A DNA stretch of 64,000 nucleotides. It comes from Engraulis encrasicolus. Lineage: Eukaryota > Chordata > Actinopteri > Clupeiformes > Engraulidae. Shown in pieces: positions 12,068 through 22,625 of the stretch. The notes under the pieces are model-generated. The model did no database searches and was not told where the DNA came from. It was given only the letters and a program-made list of their open reading frames with translations. Both the position numbers and the translations under genes were made by a program. Numbering within the stretch: position 1 is the first letter of the stretch; each line of letters opens with the position of its first letter. Where the stretch lies: positions 19,003,557 to 19,067,556 of the forward strand of contig NC_085878.1 in NCBI RefSeq assembly GCF_034702125.1. The letters run 5' to 3'.

Positions 12068-12239
12068 CAGGGCTCTAAATTAACTTTTTTCATCACTAGC
12101 CAAATGGCTATGTTAATCTTACTAGCCAAACATACACTGAATAATGGGTCAAAGTGACTAGTAAGTTGGTCATTTCTACCAGCCAAACCGAATTTTCACC
12201 AGCATTTGGCTGGTTGGCTGGTGTTAATTTAGAGCCCAG
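12068..12239. mobile_element. hAT-like MITE (172 bp) with 8-bp TSD
   Basis: The left end CAGGGCTCTAAATTAAC and right end GTTAATTTAGAGCCCAG are inverted repeats. CACAGGAG flanks it exactly on both sides (12060-12067 and 12240-12247), the 8-bp duplication expected for hAT. Its interior is homologous to 4225-4345. Confidence 0.85.
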
Positions 12240-12479
12240 CACAGGAGACATGCAGGACGCTGTTGCTGGCTATGTGTGTGACAGACATGATACCATTTGA
12301 GAAACTCACGATAAAAGTAGGCTACCAGACGTCCCCTATCTGTAAAAACCACAGACCGTATTGGATTAAACTATCAAATGTTGAACTTTATACTGAGCAC
12401 TCAAAGGGACAGGAGGTAAAACCGTTCGGCTAAACGCACCTGATTATGTGACTCCATTTCAATCCTGCCATGAAACTGT

Positions 12480-12870
12480 CAGAAAACGCGTTCTGTGAGG
12501 AGGGGGGGGGGGGGGTGGCCAATCAGAAGTGCGTAGTTTCCAGACTCTGGTGGTTTCCATCGAAGTCCTCGCGAAACACTGATTGGCTTGGCAATAAGCG
12601 ATGTTTTGATTGGCTCTCGCCATATGACCCCACCCCCACGTGAAAACCGGCTCAAAATTCGTACATCTGTGAAAAAAGTTTCACAGCCGTGTGCTCGCAG
12701 CTCCGAACCAGAGTCATGAATAGGAAAGAGTTGTGTATATCCCATTGGCATACGTGGGCAAGGGGCGGGGTCTATTTTCCGTGTCATGGCTCCTCCCTGT
12801 AGACTTCAAGAAGTTCCATATCCGGAAGTGGGCTCCGTAGACTTTCGTTTGACTGTCGACACCTTTCTCG
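12480..12870 (+). promoter_or_regulatory. Housekeeping-type promoter and candidate first exon
   Basis: The region is CpG-richer than its surroundings. It holds a CCAAT box (12519-12523), two inverted CCAAT boxes (ATTGG at 12582 and 12609), a poly-G run (12502-12515) and an ETS/NRF2-type CCGGAAGT at 12822-12829. About 40 bp later a consensus splice donor, CTCG|GTAAGT, follows at 12870/12871. This arrangement is typical of a TATA-less vertebrate promoter with a short non-coding first exon on the plus strand. The gene it serves is not identified. A possible next exon is at 13611-13707. Confidence 0.5.
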
Positions 12871-13610
12871 GTAAGTTGATAAATGGGAGAACAAATCGAA
12901 ATGTTTTCTGTGTTTCAGTATCCGTTGTCTAAAGTATAGCCTTCAATTATGTAATTGCATGTGGTTTGCATGAAAATTGCGATGTCGATGTTAAAGACGA
13001 ACGCTGTTTAGGAATGAATAACCACTTCTGGTAGCTTAAGTTAGCATAGCGGCTTGGCTCCTGTCCAACTTCACAAGTGGCTACGTTACAATCCTATACA
13101 ATGCGCTACTATCTGTATCATAAACGACTGTGTTTTCTACCTCCCACATTCATATAACGCCATATTACCCGTGTACATTCGTGGTTTGATATTCCCAGCT
13201 ATTTGAATGCATGTAGCTGCATGTGGTTAGCGTAGCGAGTAAGCATTTACGTGTGGATGTGTTGGCTAGCTACAAAAAATACAATTGAGTCCCGAATATT
13301 AAAGTACTGAAGTTGATGACCCCAGGTATTTCAGAAACCGAGAAATATATATTTCTGTTGAGTAAACCATGGATGTTTGCTGAACAGTTTGCTGAACAGT
13401 TTTGAAGTTGGCTAGTCGAACTACTATGCACAGTCCGTAGCCAGATGTGCACCGCATTGACAATGCGCCGTATACCTGTATTTCTCCTTTTAGCTCTGTG
13501 AAATCAAATAGTTTCTGATTGATTTGAATGGGTGGTGGATTAATGTCTATTTTTTTTGTCTGCCAGTCTATCACTCCTCTATCACTCATCTGTTTTGTGT
13601 GTTTGATTAG

Positions 13611-13707
13611 GGACTTTGGTTCGGCATACACTGCTGGCTGTACCTATTGTTGTCATTACTACCATGTGGGACACAGTAAGATGCGTAAGATGCCTTGTGA
13701 ATCTAAG
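13611..13707 (+). other. Candidate short second exon
   Basis: A pyrimidine/T-rich tract ending in TTGATTAG (AG at 13609-13610) and a donor AAG|GTAATT at 13707/13708 bound 97 bp. A Kozak-like ACCATGTGG occurs inside but the frame closes after 15 codons. It could be a 5' UTR or non-coding RNA exon driven by the promoter at 12480-12870. Confidence 0.25.
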
Positions 13708-14199
13708 GTAATTATTGTATTGAAATTGACACGACATATATACCAGTATATGTGAATAGTCTGGTACTATATGTTTGTAGTTCATATGTGTAGGTCCAAA
13801 CTCCATGACAGCTGATGAGGTATTGAAGGCACAACTGTAATATTTATTTCAAAGCAATTGAGGTTCAAGTAATATGTAATGTAGTAATGTAGGGAAGTGT
13901 GAAGGCATATTTGGCATTAATTTATAGGCAGGTGTTTAAATGGAACAGAGAAAGTAACCATTGAATTGCATTGTAGGACATTCCTAAATATCAATCATAA
14001 CCGAATCGTTGCTGAAGAAATCGTTTTTCAAATCAAATCGGCATGAATGCTCTGATTTATACCCCTAGTCATGACTAGAAGAAAATAAAGACAAAAACAC
14101 ATTGACAATTTGTCAACGGTTTATTCTCCCTGTTTGACATGTTCATGCTGTGTCTTGAGGTTTTTTGTGTGTTTGTTTTTTGTTTTTTTTTGTTTTTTG

Positions 14200-14880
14200 C
14201 TATTGGTGGGGACTGCTATTGAGGAGGCTGCCGTGGCTGGAGGATGCTGTCGAAGGTGTAGGAGACTGCCGTGGCTGGAGGAGGCTGGAGGAGGCTGCCG
14301 AAGGTGGAGGAGGCTGCCGAAGGTGGAGGAGGCTGCCGTGGCTGGAGGTGGAGGTGGAGGAGGCTGCCGAAGGTGGAGGAGGCTGCCGAAGGAAGAAGCT
14401 TCCGTAGGTGGAGGAGGCTGCCGTGGCTGGAGGAGGAGGAGGCTGCCGAGGCTGGAGGAGGCTGCTGTAGCTGGCGGAGGCTGGAGGAGGAGGAGGCTGC
14501 CGTAGGTGGAGGAGGAGAAGGAGGCTGCCGTAGGTGTAGCTGGAGGAGGCTGCCGTAGCTGGAGGAGGCTGCCGTAGCTGGAGGAGGCTGCCGAAGGTGG
14601 AGGAGGCCGTGGCTGGAGGAGGCTGGAGGCTGCCGAAGGTGGAGGAGGCTGCCGAAGGTGGAGAAGGCTGCTGAAGGAAGAGGCTTCTGTAGGTGGAGGA
14701 GGCTGCTGAAGGTGTAGGCAGAGACTTCTTCGCTTGGCTTTTGCTGCCCAGGTAAGCTTTATTGCTCAGCTGCTTTTCACTGAGGCACTTGCCCGCAATT
14801 CGTAGCCTCAGCCTAATGTATCTTCTCACCAACTTCCTCTTCACATCATGGCATGATGGTAGGCTGCTCCTTGTAGCCAT
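14200..14880 (-). CDS. Hypothetical Pro/Ser/Leu-rich protein over a minisatellite
   Basis: An ORF starts at a good Kozak context (GCCATGG, minus strand, ATG at 14880-14878). It begins with ~50 non-repetitive residues that are basic (HDVKRKLVRRYIRLRLRIAG, then KQLSNKAYLGSKSQAKK). After that it runs for ~170 residues through Pro-Ser-Ala-rich repeats of 19 residues encoded by the 19-bp minisatellite. Because 19 is not a multiple of three, the frame rotates through the repeat unit every copy and the array happens to be stop-free in several frames. The repetitive part may therefore be non-coding read-through. The N-terminal block is the only part that looks gene-like. No domain is recognised. Confidence 0.3.
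   Translation of the reverse strand: MATRSSLPSCHDVKRKLVRRYIRLRLRIAGKCLSEKQLSNKAYLGSKSQAKKSLPTPSAASSTYRSLFLQQPSPPSAASSTFGSLQPPPATASSTFGSLLQLRQPPPATAASSSYTYGSLLLLLHLRQPPPPPASASYSSLLQPRQPPPPPATAASSTYGSFFLRQPPPPSAASSTSTSSHGSLLHLRQPPPPSAASSSLLQPRQSPTPSTASSSHGSLLNSSPHQ
14219..14720. repeat. 19-bp GC-rich minisatellite
   Basis: About 25 imperfect copies of CTGCCGAAGGTGGAGGAGG, with variants (CTGCCGTGGCTGGAGGAGG, CTGCCGTAGGTGGAGGAGG) and in-array GGA/GGT slips. It is purine-rich on the plus strand. Confidence 0.9.
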
Positions 14881-14925
14881 GGCCTCCTCCTCCAACTGTT
14901 GCACAGTGCAGCTTGGTGTGTTGTT

Positions 14926-15240
14926 ATTATTACTATGTGATTCTTTACTTCACTGATGACCCCTGAACAGATTGTCAGTGCCCTTCCTAACTTCATGTGT
15001 TTCTTTATTTCATTGCTCCAGCTGTGTCATATTCACTCATCATTGACTGATGACCCCTGAACAGATTTCCGGCCCTTCTTCATACACCTTGTCTTCCACC
15101 TTCACAGTCATGGTGTGTATATTGTTATTACAATGTGATTCTTCATTTCATTGCTCGTCTTCATACAGCTTGTCTCCCACCTTCATCTGGTTCTTCACTT
15201 AATTGCTCCAGGTGTACCATATTCACTGATAATGATATTT
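14926..15240 (+). repeat. Imperfect duplicated segments
   Basis: CTGATGACCCCTGAACAGAT occurs at 14953 and again at 15047. TTATTA-CTA/CAA-TGTGATTCTT occurs near 14928 and 15125, and AATTGCTCCAG-type segments recur. This is a decayed tandem duplication of roughly 95-190 bp. Confidence 0.5.
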
Positions 15241-17213
15241 GTTGTTCATATACAGAAGCATAGACCCCTTTTACAGTTTTAATTTTCTGTCTATTTCAAT
15301 GTTACACGTTGAGTATGACCGCTGCATGTCTGTGTTGTTGACAGGCACAACACTCAGGAGTGCTGTGAGTTGCATGACACCTGCAGAGGCTCCATACTAC
15401 AGACTACTTCTACTCGGTACTACAGAAACCGGATCACTTGACAAGCCTGTGTCCTGTTTTGGCCTTCCACACTCTGTAGGATTGCATAGGCTCCATTTCT
15501 TCTCCCACATCACCATTCCAAAACAACTCCAGATGTTTCGTTTGTATTATGGCCAGTTTCTTTACATCTGTTACACTACCTGTGTTTTGCACCCAAAACT
15601 GGACTGCTCTATCTGTTTCTTGTTTTTTATCATTATCACTTGCATTGCTGTAAATATGTTCCATTAGCTCAGTTTTGCAACTATGAAGTGTACAGTTTTG
15701 TTGTTGTATTACTGTTACGCTGAGCAAAAAGAAACCTCAAACCTTACTCTTAAGCCTATGTGAATTCTTCATGCGTGTCGTGCTCTGTCAACAGTTTGAT
15801 GCTTACAAAGCATTCCAAGTGTCTGTATGATGTTCTACCATTATGCTATGCCTTCACACAGTTAATAACAAAAGGTATACAGTATTAAAAATGCATATTC
15901 ACACTAGGTTATTGTCTAACTTGGCACCATAGCAGTGAGCATCCAGTGTATTTCTGTGTTCAAAACATACATAAATACATTTTTTTTAAAAAAATTAATT
16001 GACCCACTCAAGTACTGGTTATACAGTTGTTGTCTTTTTTTAATTATAATTTATTTAGTCCACATGACAGATCCATGGCCCTGCTCCATGCCACTGATTC
16101 AGAGTCGTGTGTAGGGACTACACGTCTCTGCCCTGATCCTCTTCACTCTGCCTGCATGCAACGATGCATGTTTTTGGCAGGTCTGATGCAGCCTCATAAA
16201 GGCTAAAGCTGGCCTGCGTCTCACTGCTAGAGATCTATAGACATACAAGTGTATGTGATTAGTTTTTAACGAATTAATATTTGTAGTGTAAATAATGAAC
16301 ACAACGCTTTTGCGATTACAGTCAAAAGCTACCAAGAAAGTTAGCATCTCATAGGTAAGTGGCGGGCTCCTGGCTAAGCTAATGGTGATTTCCCTCAAAA
16401 CGTGATAAAAACACACCAGTTCTACGACAGTAGCGTGTAAACAACACAGTATTTTATATCACCTAGATGTACTAGACGAATTACCTAAAAAAATGGGATG
16501 GATCCCGTTTGTGTGCATATTTATTCAATGCTTGCCGTAGAAAGGCTTATTCTGCTCAGTAGAAGTCAATGACGGCTCTCTGTTTGTTTAGAACTTTAGC
16601 GTGTCTACACATGACTCTGACAGCCACTAGGTGACTTTCCCGCCGAGATCAAAGGTAGGCGTAACTCTGTTTATCAATGGCTCTGCTCCGAACAGGAAGA
16701 CGTTGGTAAAGCATGGCACAAGCCGTACGCACTTCTCTTGCCACAACTTCAAAACATTTCTACACATACATTTTAATATTTTACACATACGTTTTCCCCC
16801 ACACACATGTGCAAAAAAAACCCACACAGTTACAAAACAAATGTACAGATGTGAAAATAACCCTGCAAGTACAAGATGCAGCTTACACATTTGAAATGCG
16901 TTTTGTGGAGCTGTAAGACTTTAGACCTTAAAATAGCTCCATAGTTGTGCCCTTACATTTAACACAGTACACATCCATCCTGTGGAGTATACAGTTAGAG
17001 CCAACTATTTAATTCAGTCTTTTCAGAAAATTCTTCAATACCGTAAGTCTTACTAAAGTCCCAACAGTGAGTGTCTTTTTATGTGTCATGCTGTAATTGT
17101 TCTGTTTTTGTTGGAACACTTCAGACAGTGTGTGCGTATAGTATACTGTATGTGTGTGTGTGCGCGCACATGCATGCCTGCCTGTCTGTGTGCCTGCCTG
17201 TGTGTGTGTATAG

Positions 17214-17216
<3 letters not shown>
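15241..17216. other. No recognised gene
   Basis: ORFs of up to 142 codons (15239-15667) are present, but none shows a recognisable domain or splice context. AT-rich. Confidence 0.45.

Positions 17217-17294
<78 letters not shown>
17217..17294. repeat. (CA)n microsatellite
   Basis: About 39 CA units, preceded by a degenerate (TG)/(CTGC)n stretch at 17152-17210. Confidence 0.97.
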
Positions 17295-17298
<4 letters not shown>

Positions 17299-18330
17299 AT
17301 GTTCTTCAATTACATTTACTTCATCTGCAAGTACATTTTCATGGACGTTTACTACACAACTACACGTATTTGCATTTCTATGTTCAGACAACCATACACA
17401 GATGCCGTAGTAATTCATTTCATCTTTATGGAAGGAAGGGATTAATACTTACTATTGATATGATTAATACATTTGTGTACCTTTGGTTCATGTGCACCAC
17501 ATGATACTGTGCAGCCTGGTCGTACCTGCAGGAAACTGATGATTGAGCAGAAGCTTGTCTTACTTCATCGCCAGGTTATGATGATGAGTAAATTCATTTT
17601 TGTCACAGTAGCACAGGGAGGCCCGGGGTCCACATTCAGCCCATCTCCTCATTCAGTGCATCCCCTAGATAAAACAATACTTTGACCCGTCTTTTTAAAA
17701 TATATATTTTTATTGAATACTGAATCAATTCATTCTAATTATATGATTGGCTTTCCACACAACATGGGCTGTTAGTGAGCATCCAACTGCACTTCAAACT
17801 CTGTCAGTTGGAGTCAAATCCATGGTCATGTGGCCCTCCGATGGTGGCCATGAAAAAACATGGTCCTCGTTACCATAAAAGTTGCCCATCACTGTAGTAG
17901 AACAGCAAACATTCCACAGAACCACCCAAGCATTCATAAACCATGTTGGCATAAAGCCAAGAAGTCTCTCACATAGGCTATCAGTCCAACACAAAGTTGA
18001 GTTTGATCTAGTATGAAGCATCTTGTAGAACACCAATATCAAAGAATGGCTATATGCGTGCGTGCGTGCATACATCGTGCATGTGTGTGTATTACACTGT
18101 AGTATATATCACCACACACCATTGGCCTGAGGAAAATGGGCGTAGCTGGTGTGTAAATTCCTTTTCGGTCACATATTCAGCAATTCAGAAGAACAGCAAT
18201 ATGAAAGGTCAAATAAAATCATATAGTTCCTACATGTAACATGTAAATCAACACGTCAAATCATCAGGACGCTGCATTCCTTTCCTATTTTATCTTCCAT
18301 TTCCTTGTCTCCATGTTGGCTTTGACATTT
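17295..18330. other. No recognised gene
   Basis: Nothing beyond ordinary AT-rich sequence was identified. Confidence 0.5.
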
Positions 18331-18676
18331 AGTCAAGTCAAGTCAAGTTTATTGTCAATTTCTTTACATGCACTGGTCATACAAAGAATTTGAAATTGCG
18401 TTTCTTGCTCTCCCATGCAGACATAGACTAATCTAGGTAAGGACATAGACAGTATAGACATAGACAGTACTCATACATGGACATAGACAGTATGGACGTA
18501 GACATTGCTCATACAGACATTTAAAGTGCAAGACTGGACAACAGAAGACTTGTAGAGAACATACATTAAGAGGAGGTATTTTGTTGTGCTTTTTCTAAAA
18601 ATCCTTTATAGCGTTCTGACATAGTAATAGTAGCATTTGAAGAAATAAATAATTTAAAAAGGTTTTTTATTAAATA

Positions 18677-18713
18677 TGTGTGTGTGTGTGTGTGTGTGTG
18701 TTTGTATGTGTTT

Positions 18714-18768
<55 letters not shown>

Positions 18769-18905
18769 AGTGCAGGTAGAAAGTGCGGTGTGCGTCTGTG
18801 TGTGTGTGTACCTGTGTATGTGTGTGTGTGTGTGTGTATGTGTGTGAGTATGAGTTGTGTGTCAGTGTGTGTATGTTTGGTTTTAGTGCAGAAAGTGCAG
18901 TGTGC

Positions 18906-18996
<91 letters not shown>
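18677..18996. repeat. (GT)n microsatellites in LINE 3' UTR
   Basis: Two long GT tracts (about 18721-18768 and 18907-18996) with degenerate TG spacers. The spacer GTGCAGAAAGTGCAGTGTG resembles the following AGTGCAGGTTGAAAG units, so the array seems to have grown inside a decayed tandem repeat. Confidence 0.93.
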
Positions 18997-18997
<1 letters not shown>

Positions 18998-19107
18998 ATG
19001 TGTATGTTTTGAGTTAGTGCAGGTTGAAAGTTCAGTCACAGATGTAGTAGTGCAGGTGGAATGTTCAGTCGCAGATATGGTGGTGGGGATGAGGGGGGGG
19101 AGCGTTG

Positions 19108-19580
19108 TCAGTGGCCTGACTGGCTAGAGGCTGACAGTGAAGGGAGAGTGGGTTGAGTGTTCAGTATCTTGATTGCTTGATGCATCGTGCTGCTTGCAAG
19201 CCTGGTGGTACGGGAACGGAGGCGCCTGTACCTCTTTCCAGAGGGCAGGAGGCTGAACAGTTTGTGTGCAGGGTGGCTTGTGTCTTTGATGATCATCAGT
19301 GCTTTTCGGGTGAGGCGTGCGGTGTAAATGTCCTGCAGGGAGGGGAGTGGTACTCCAATGATCTTCTTCGCTGTGTTCACAACACGCTGGAGTGTCTTCC
19401 TGTTTTTCTCCGTGCAGCTTCCTCCCCACACTGTGATGCAGCTGGACACGACGCTCTCTATGGTTCCTCTGTAGAATGTTGTCATGATGGAGGGTGTAGC
19501 ACTTGCCTTCTTTAGTTTGCGCAAGAAGTAGAGACGCTGATGGGCCTTCTTCGCCAGTGATGTAGTGTTGGTGGTCCAAA
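19108..19580 (-). pseudogene. LINE ORF, C-terminal part (frameshifted)
   Basis: This is the downstream frame of the [27 protein letters not shown], then [35 protein letters not shown] and [16 protein letters not shown], stop at 19108. These are the standard C-terminal motifs of L2/CR1/Rex LINE polyproteins. It is out of frame with the RT by one base. The shift lies in or next to the AAA run at 19578-19580 (plus strand), consistent with one extra base. Confidence 0.85.
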
Positions 19581-20749
19581 GAGAGGTCGTCGCTGATGTG
19601 CACTCCAAGGAACTTGGTGCTGCTCACTCTCTCCACAGCATCACCTTCGATGGTCAGTGGTGGCAGTTGTTTTTGGACCCTCTGAAAGTTGACAACAATC
19701 TCCTTGGTCTTGTTGACATTCAGCAGGAGGTTGTTGTCTTTGCACCATCTGGCCAGCAGGTCTACTTCTTCTCTGTAGTGGGTCTCATCGCCCTTAGTGA
19801 TGAGGCCCACCAGTGTTGTATCATCCGCAAACTTCACTAGATGGTTAGTGCTGTGGGTCGTTGTGCAGTCATGTGTCAGCAGCGTGAACAGCAGGGGGCT
19901 GAGAACACAACCTTGCGGAGCCCCCGTGCTCAGGGTCAGGGTGCTTGAGGTGTTATTCCCTACCCGTACTGCTTGTGGTCTCTGCATCAGGAAGTCCAGC
20001 AGCCAGTTGCAGAGGGAGGTGCTGAAACCTAGTTTGTCCAGTTTTCTGATGAGTTGTTGTGGTATTATGGTATTGAATGCTGAACTGAAGTCAATGAACA
20101 GCATTCTCACATATGAGTCTTTATTGTCCAAGTGGGTGAGGGCTGGATGGAGGGCAGAGCAGATTGCATCCTCCGTGGATCGCTTGGCTCGGTATGCGAA
20201 CTGGTAGGGGTCCAGGGTGGGGGGTAGGGTGGCTTTGATGTGTGACAGGACTAGCCGTTCGAAGCACTTCATGATTATGGGCGTCAGTGCTACAGGACGG
20301 TAGTCATTGAGGCATGATGGTGATGATTTCTTCGGCACGGGTATGATGGTAGCAGCTTTGAAAAGTGATGGGATGACTGCTTGCTCCAGAGAGATGTTAA
20401 AGATGTCTGTGAAGACATCCTTCAGCTCTTCTGCACAATCCTTCAACACTCGGCCAGGTATGTTGTCTGGGCCAGCTGCTTTGCGTGGGTTGATGGTGGC
20501 CAGTGTCCTCTTCACACTGGCAGAGGACAGGTACAGGGGTTGATCATGGGGGGGAGTTTTCTGTGGATGAGTGTCATTTTGTGCTTCAAAACGGGCAAAG
20601 AAACTGTTCAGGTCGTTTAGCAGAGAGGTGTTGTTGTCACAGCTTCGTGGTGCGGGCTCATAGTCCGTGATGGCCTGTATGGCCTGCCACAGGCTCTGTG
20701 CATCTCTGCTGTCTTTGAAGTGTGTTGTTATTTTGTCCGAGTATTCCTT
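19581..20749 (-). pseudogene. LINE ORF, reverse transcriptase domain
   Basis: RT blocks in order: [22 protein letters not shown]...[33 protein letters not shown], the first catalytic Asp in [28 protein letters not shown], the catalytic FADDTTLVG and [10 protein letters not shown]. All catalytic residues are present. This stretch is in the same frame as the endonuclease part and is separated from it only by one TAA (20750-20752). Translated as part of one polyprotein in an active element, it performs target-primed reverse transcription. Confidence 0.9.
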
Positions 20750-22048
20750 TTATGCTTTCCTGATGCCCTGGGACAGGTTTGCCCTTGCTGCTTTTAGGCC
20801 AGCTACGTCTCCTGCTCTGAAGGCTTTGTCTCTGGCCCTCAGCAGTCTGTGAACGTCTCCTGTGAACCATGGCTTCTGGTTGGCCCTGGTGGTGATGCGT
20901 TTTATTTCTGTAACATCATCAATGCATTTTGTGATGTAGGAGGTCACGGTGTCTGTGTACTCCTCAATGTCAATGTGGTTGCTGTGGGTGGCAGCTGTTT
21001 TGAACATGTCCCAATCTGTGGTTTCAAAGCAGTCTTGTAGTCGTGACACGGCTCCCTCTGGCCATTTTCTCACCTCCTTCAGAGCTGGTTTGGTGAGTTT
21101 TACCTTTTGTCTGTAGGCTGGCAGTAGCAGAATCGTTAGGTGGTCTGATAGGCCGATGTGGGGGATGGGCTTTGCCTTGTATGCTCCTTGTTTTGGGGTA
21201 TAAACAAAGTCCAGGGTGTTTTGTCCTCTTGTTGGAAAGTTAACATGTTGGTGAAATTTTGGAAGTACTGTTTTGAGATTTCCGTGGTTGAAATCTCCCA
21301 TGACCACTGTGAAGGCATCTGGGTGTGCATCTTGTTGTTCACTGATTCCCCGATGCAGCTCGTTCAGTGCCTCGCTTCTGACGCTGTTGGTGTTGCTAGG
21401 AGCGAGGTAAACTGCGACCAGTAGAATGGCGGATATTTCTCTTGGTAAATAGAAGGGTCGGCACTTGATGATCATGAACTCCACTAGTGGAGAGCAGTGT
21501 CTCTGTACCACCGTAGCATTTTTGCACCAAGCATCATGTGTGTAAACACATATTCCTCCCCCTCGTTTTTTCTCTGCAAGGGCTCTGTCCGCTCGGTAGC
21601 ACGTAAGTTGCTCCAGTTGTAAAGCCGAGTCGGGTATGCCGTCGTTCAGCCAGGATTCTGTAAACACGGTCACACAGCAGTTCCTCACAGTTTTGTTCGC
21701 TGATCTTAGTAGCCGTATGTCATCCATCTTATTGTCCATAGATCTTACGTTTGCCAAGAGAATTGATGGTATTGCTGGACGAGTTGGGTTGGCTGCAAGC
21801 CGTGTTTCGACGGCACCTCGTTTGCCTCTCTTCCTAATTCTGGAGCACCTCTTTCGCCGTCTCCATGTAGGCGAGGCAGACGGGTCCGATGTAGTCCTAT
21901 GCCGCCGTAGTATCCCCAGTTCCTCCAGTGTCTCTGTTGGTATATCCAATACATCGCTTAAGTTGTCCATTCTTATCTGCAACAGCTGTTGCCGACTGTA
22001 CATGCGTTCCGACATAGTTTCCGACGATAGACATTTCGAATGACACAT
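20750..22048 (-). pseudogene. LINE ORF, endonuclease domain, ends at premature TAA
   Basis: The first ATG after the upstream (CA)n tract is at 22048, with another at 22015. A basic N-terminal stretch (RRRKRCSRIRKRGKRG) precedes the exonuclease/endonuclease/phosphatase fold: LANVRSMDNKMDDIRL, FTESWLND, GGGICVYTHD, AVYLAPSN, VVMGDFNHG, LDFVYT and GLSDHLTI. All metal- and DNA-contacting motif residues (N, E, D-x-N, S-D-H) are there. A TAA at 20750-20752 cuts the frame just before the RT. Reading continues in the same frame afterwards, so a single substitution is the simplest explanation. The far longer frame up to 22582 is only read-through of (GT)n. Confidence 0.9.
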
Positions 22049-22140
22049 TATAACACAAATAAACACTGCGGGTTGGGAGAGTAAGGAGTCGCTGCAGCTA
22101 AATTTAGTTTTAATACCCCATTCCACCCCCTCACACCTCC

Positions 22141-22341
<201 letters not shown>

Positions 22342-22438
22342 TTGGTTTCTCCTCTCTTGTCATACAGTACAATGGCATACTGTTATATGAAGGAGCATAT
22401 TGATAGAAGTTGTAATGATTATCAGAATAGCTTTTAAA

Positions 22439-22625
22439 AAATGTTTTATTGGGGAGAAATAGGACCCAGGGGCACTTTGGGCTTAAAGGGGCCCCACACC
22501 CTTGTGGGCTCCTATTTTCAGAAATGTAATTAAAAAAAAAAAAATTCTGAAAATAGGGGCCCCACGAGGGTGTGGGGCCCACCGGGAAATGCCCGCTATG
22601 CCAGATGTCCAGTCCAGCCTTGCCT
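22439..22625. mobile_element. DNA-transposon end with hairpin
   Basis: GGGGCCCCACACCCTTGTGG (22489-22508) and its near reverse complement (about 22556-22579) flank TATTTTCAGAA...TTCTGAAAATA and an A-rich loop, making a ~92-bp hairpin. It continues into CCGGGAAATGCCCGCTATGCC and CCAGTCCAGCCTTG, a terminus familiar from fish hAT-like elements. Only one end is recognised. Confidence 0.5.

Larger units (their letters stand above)
18331..22140 (-). mobile_element. LINE retrotransposon, L2/CR1/Rex-like (Jockey superfamily)
   Basis: On the minus strand an apurinic-type endonuclease, a reverse transcriptase and a C-terminal region follow in order over ~980 codons (22048 to 19108). A 3' UTR follows, ending with AATAAA and a short tandem tail (CTTGACTTGACTTGACT, 18331-18354). 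Short tandem tails instead of poly(A) are characteristic of L2/CR1-type LINEs. The 3' UTR contains a family of GACATAGACAGTA-type repeats (18420-18510, plus strand) and two long (TG)n tracts. The 5' side ends in a (CA)n tract at ~22141, so the true 5' end is unclear. Only one stop and one frameshift were found in coding, so the copy is relatively recent. Confidence 0.85.

Noticed and set aside
19153..20870. Plus-strand ORFs over the LINE
   Set aside because: They are antisense shadows of the minus-strand reverse transcriptase.
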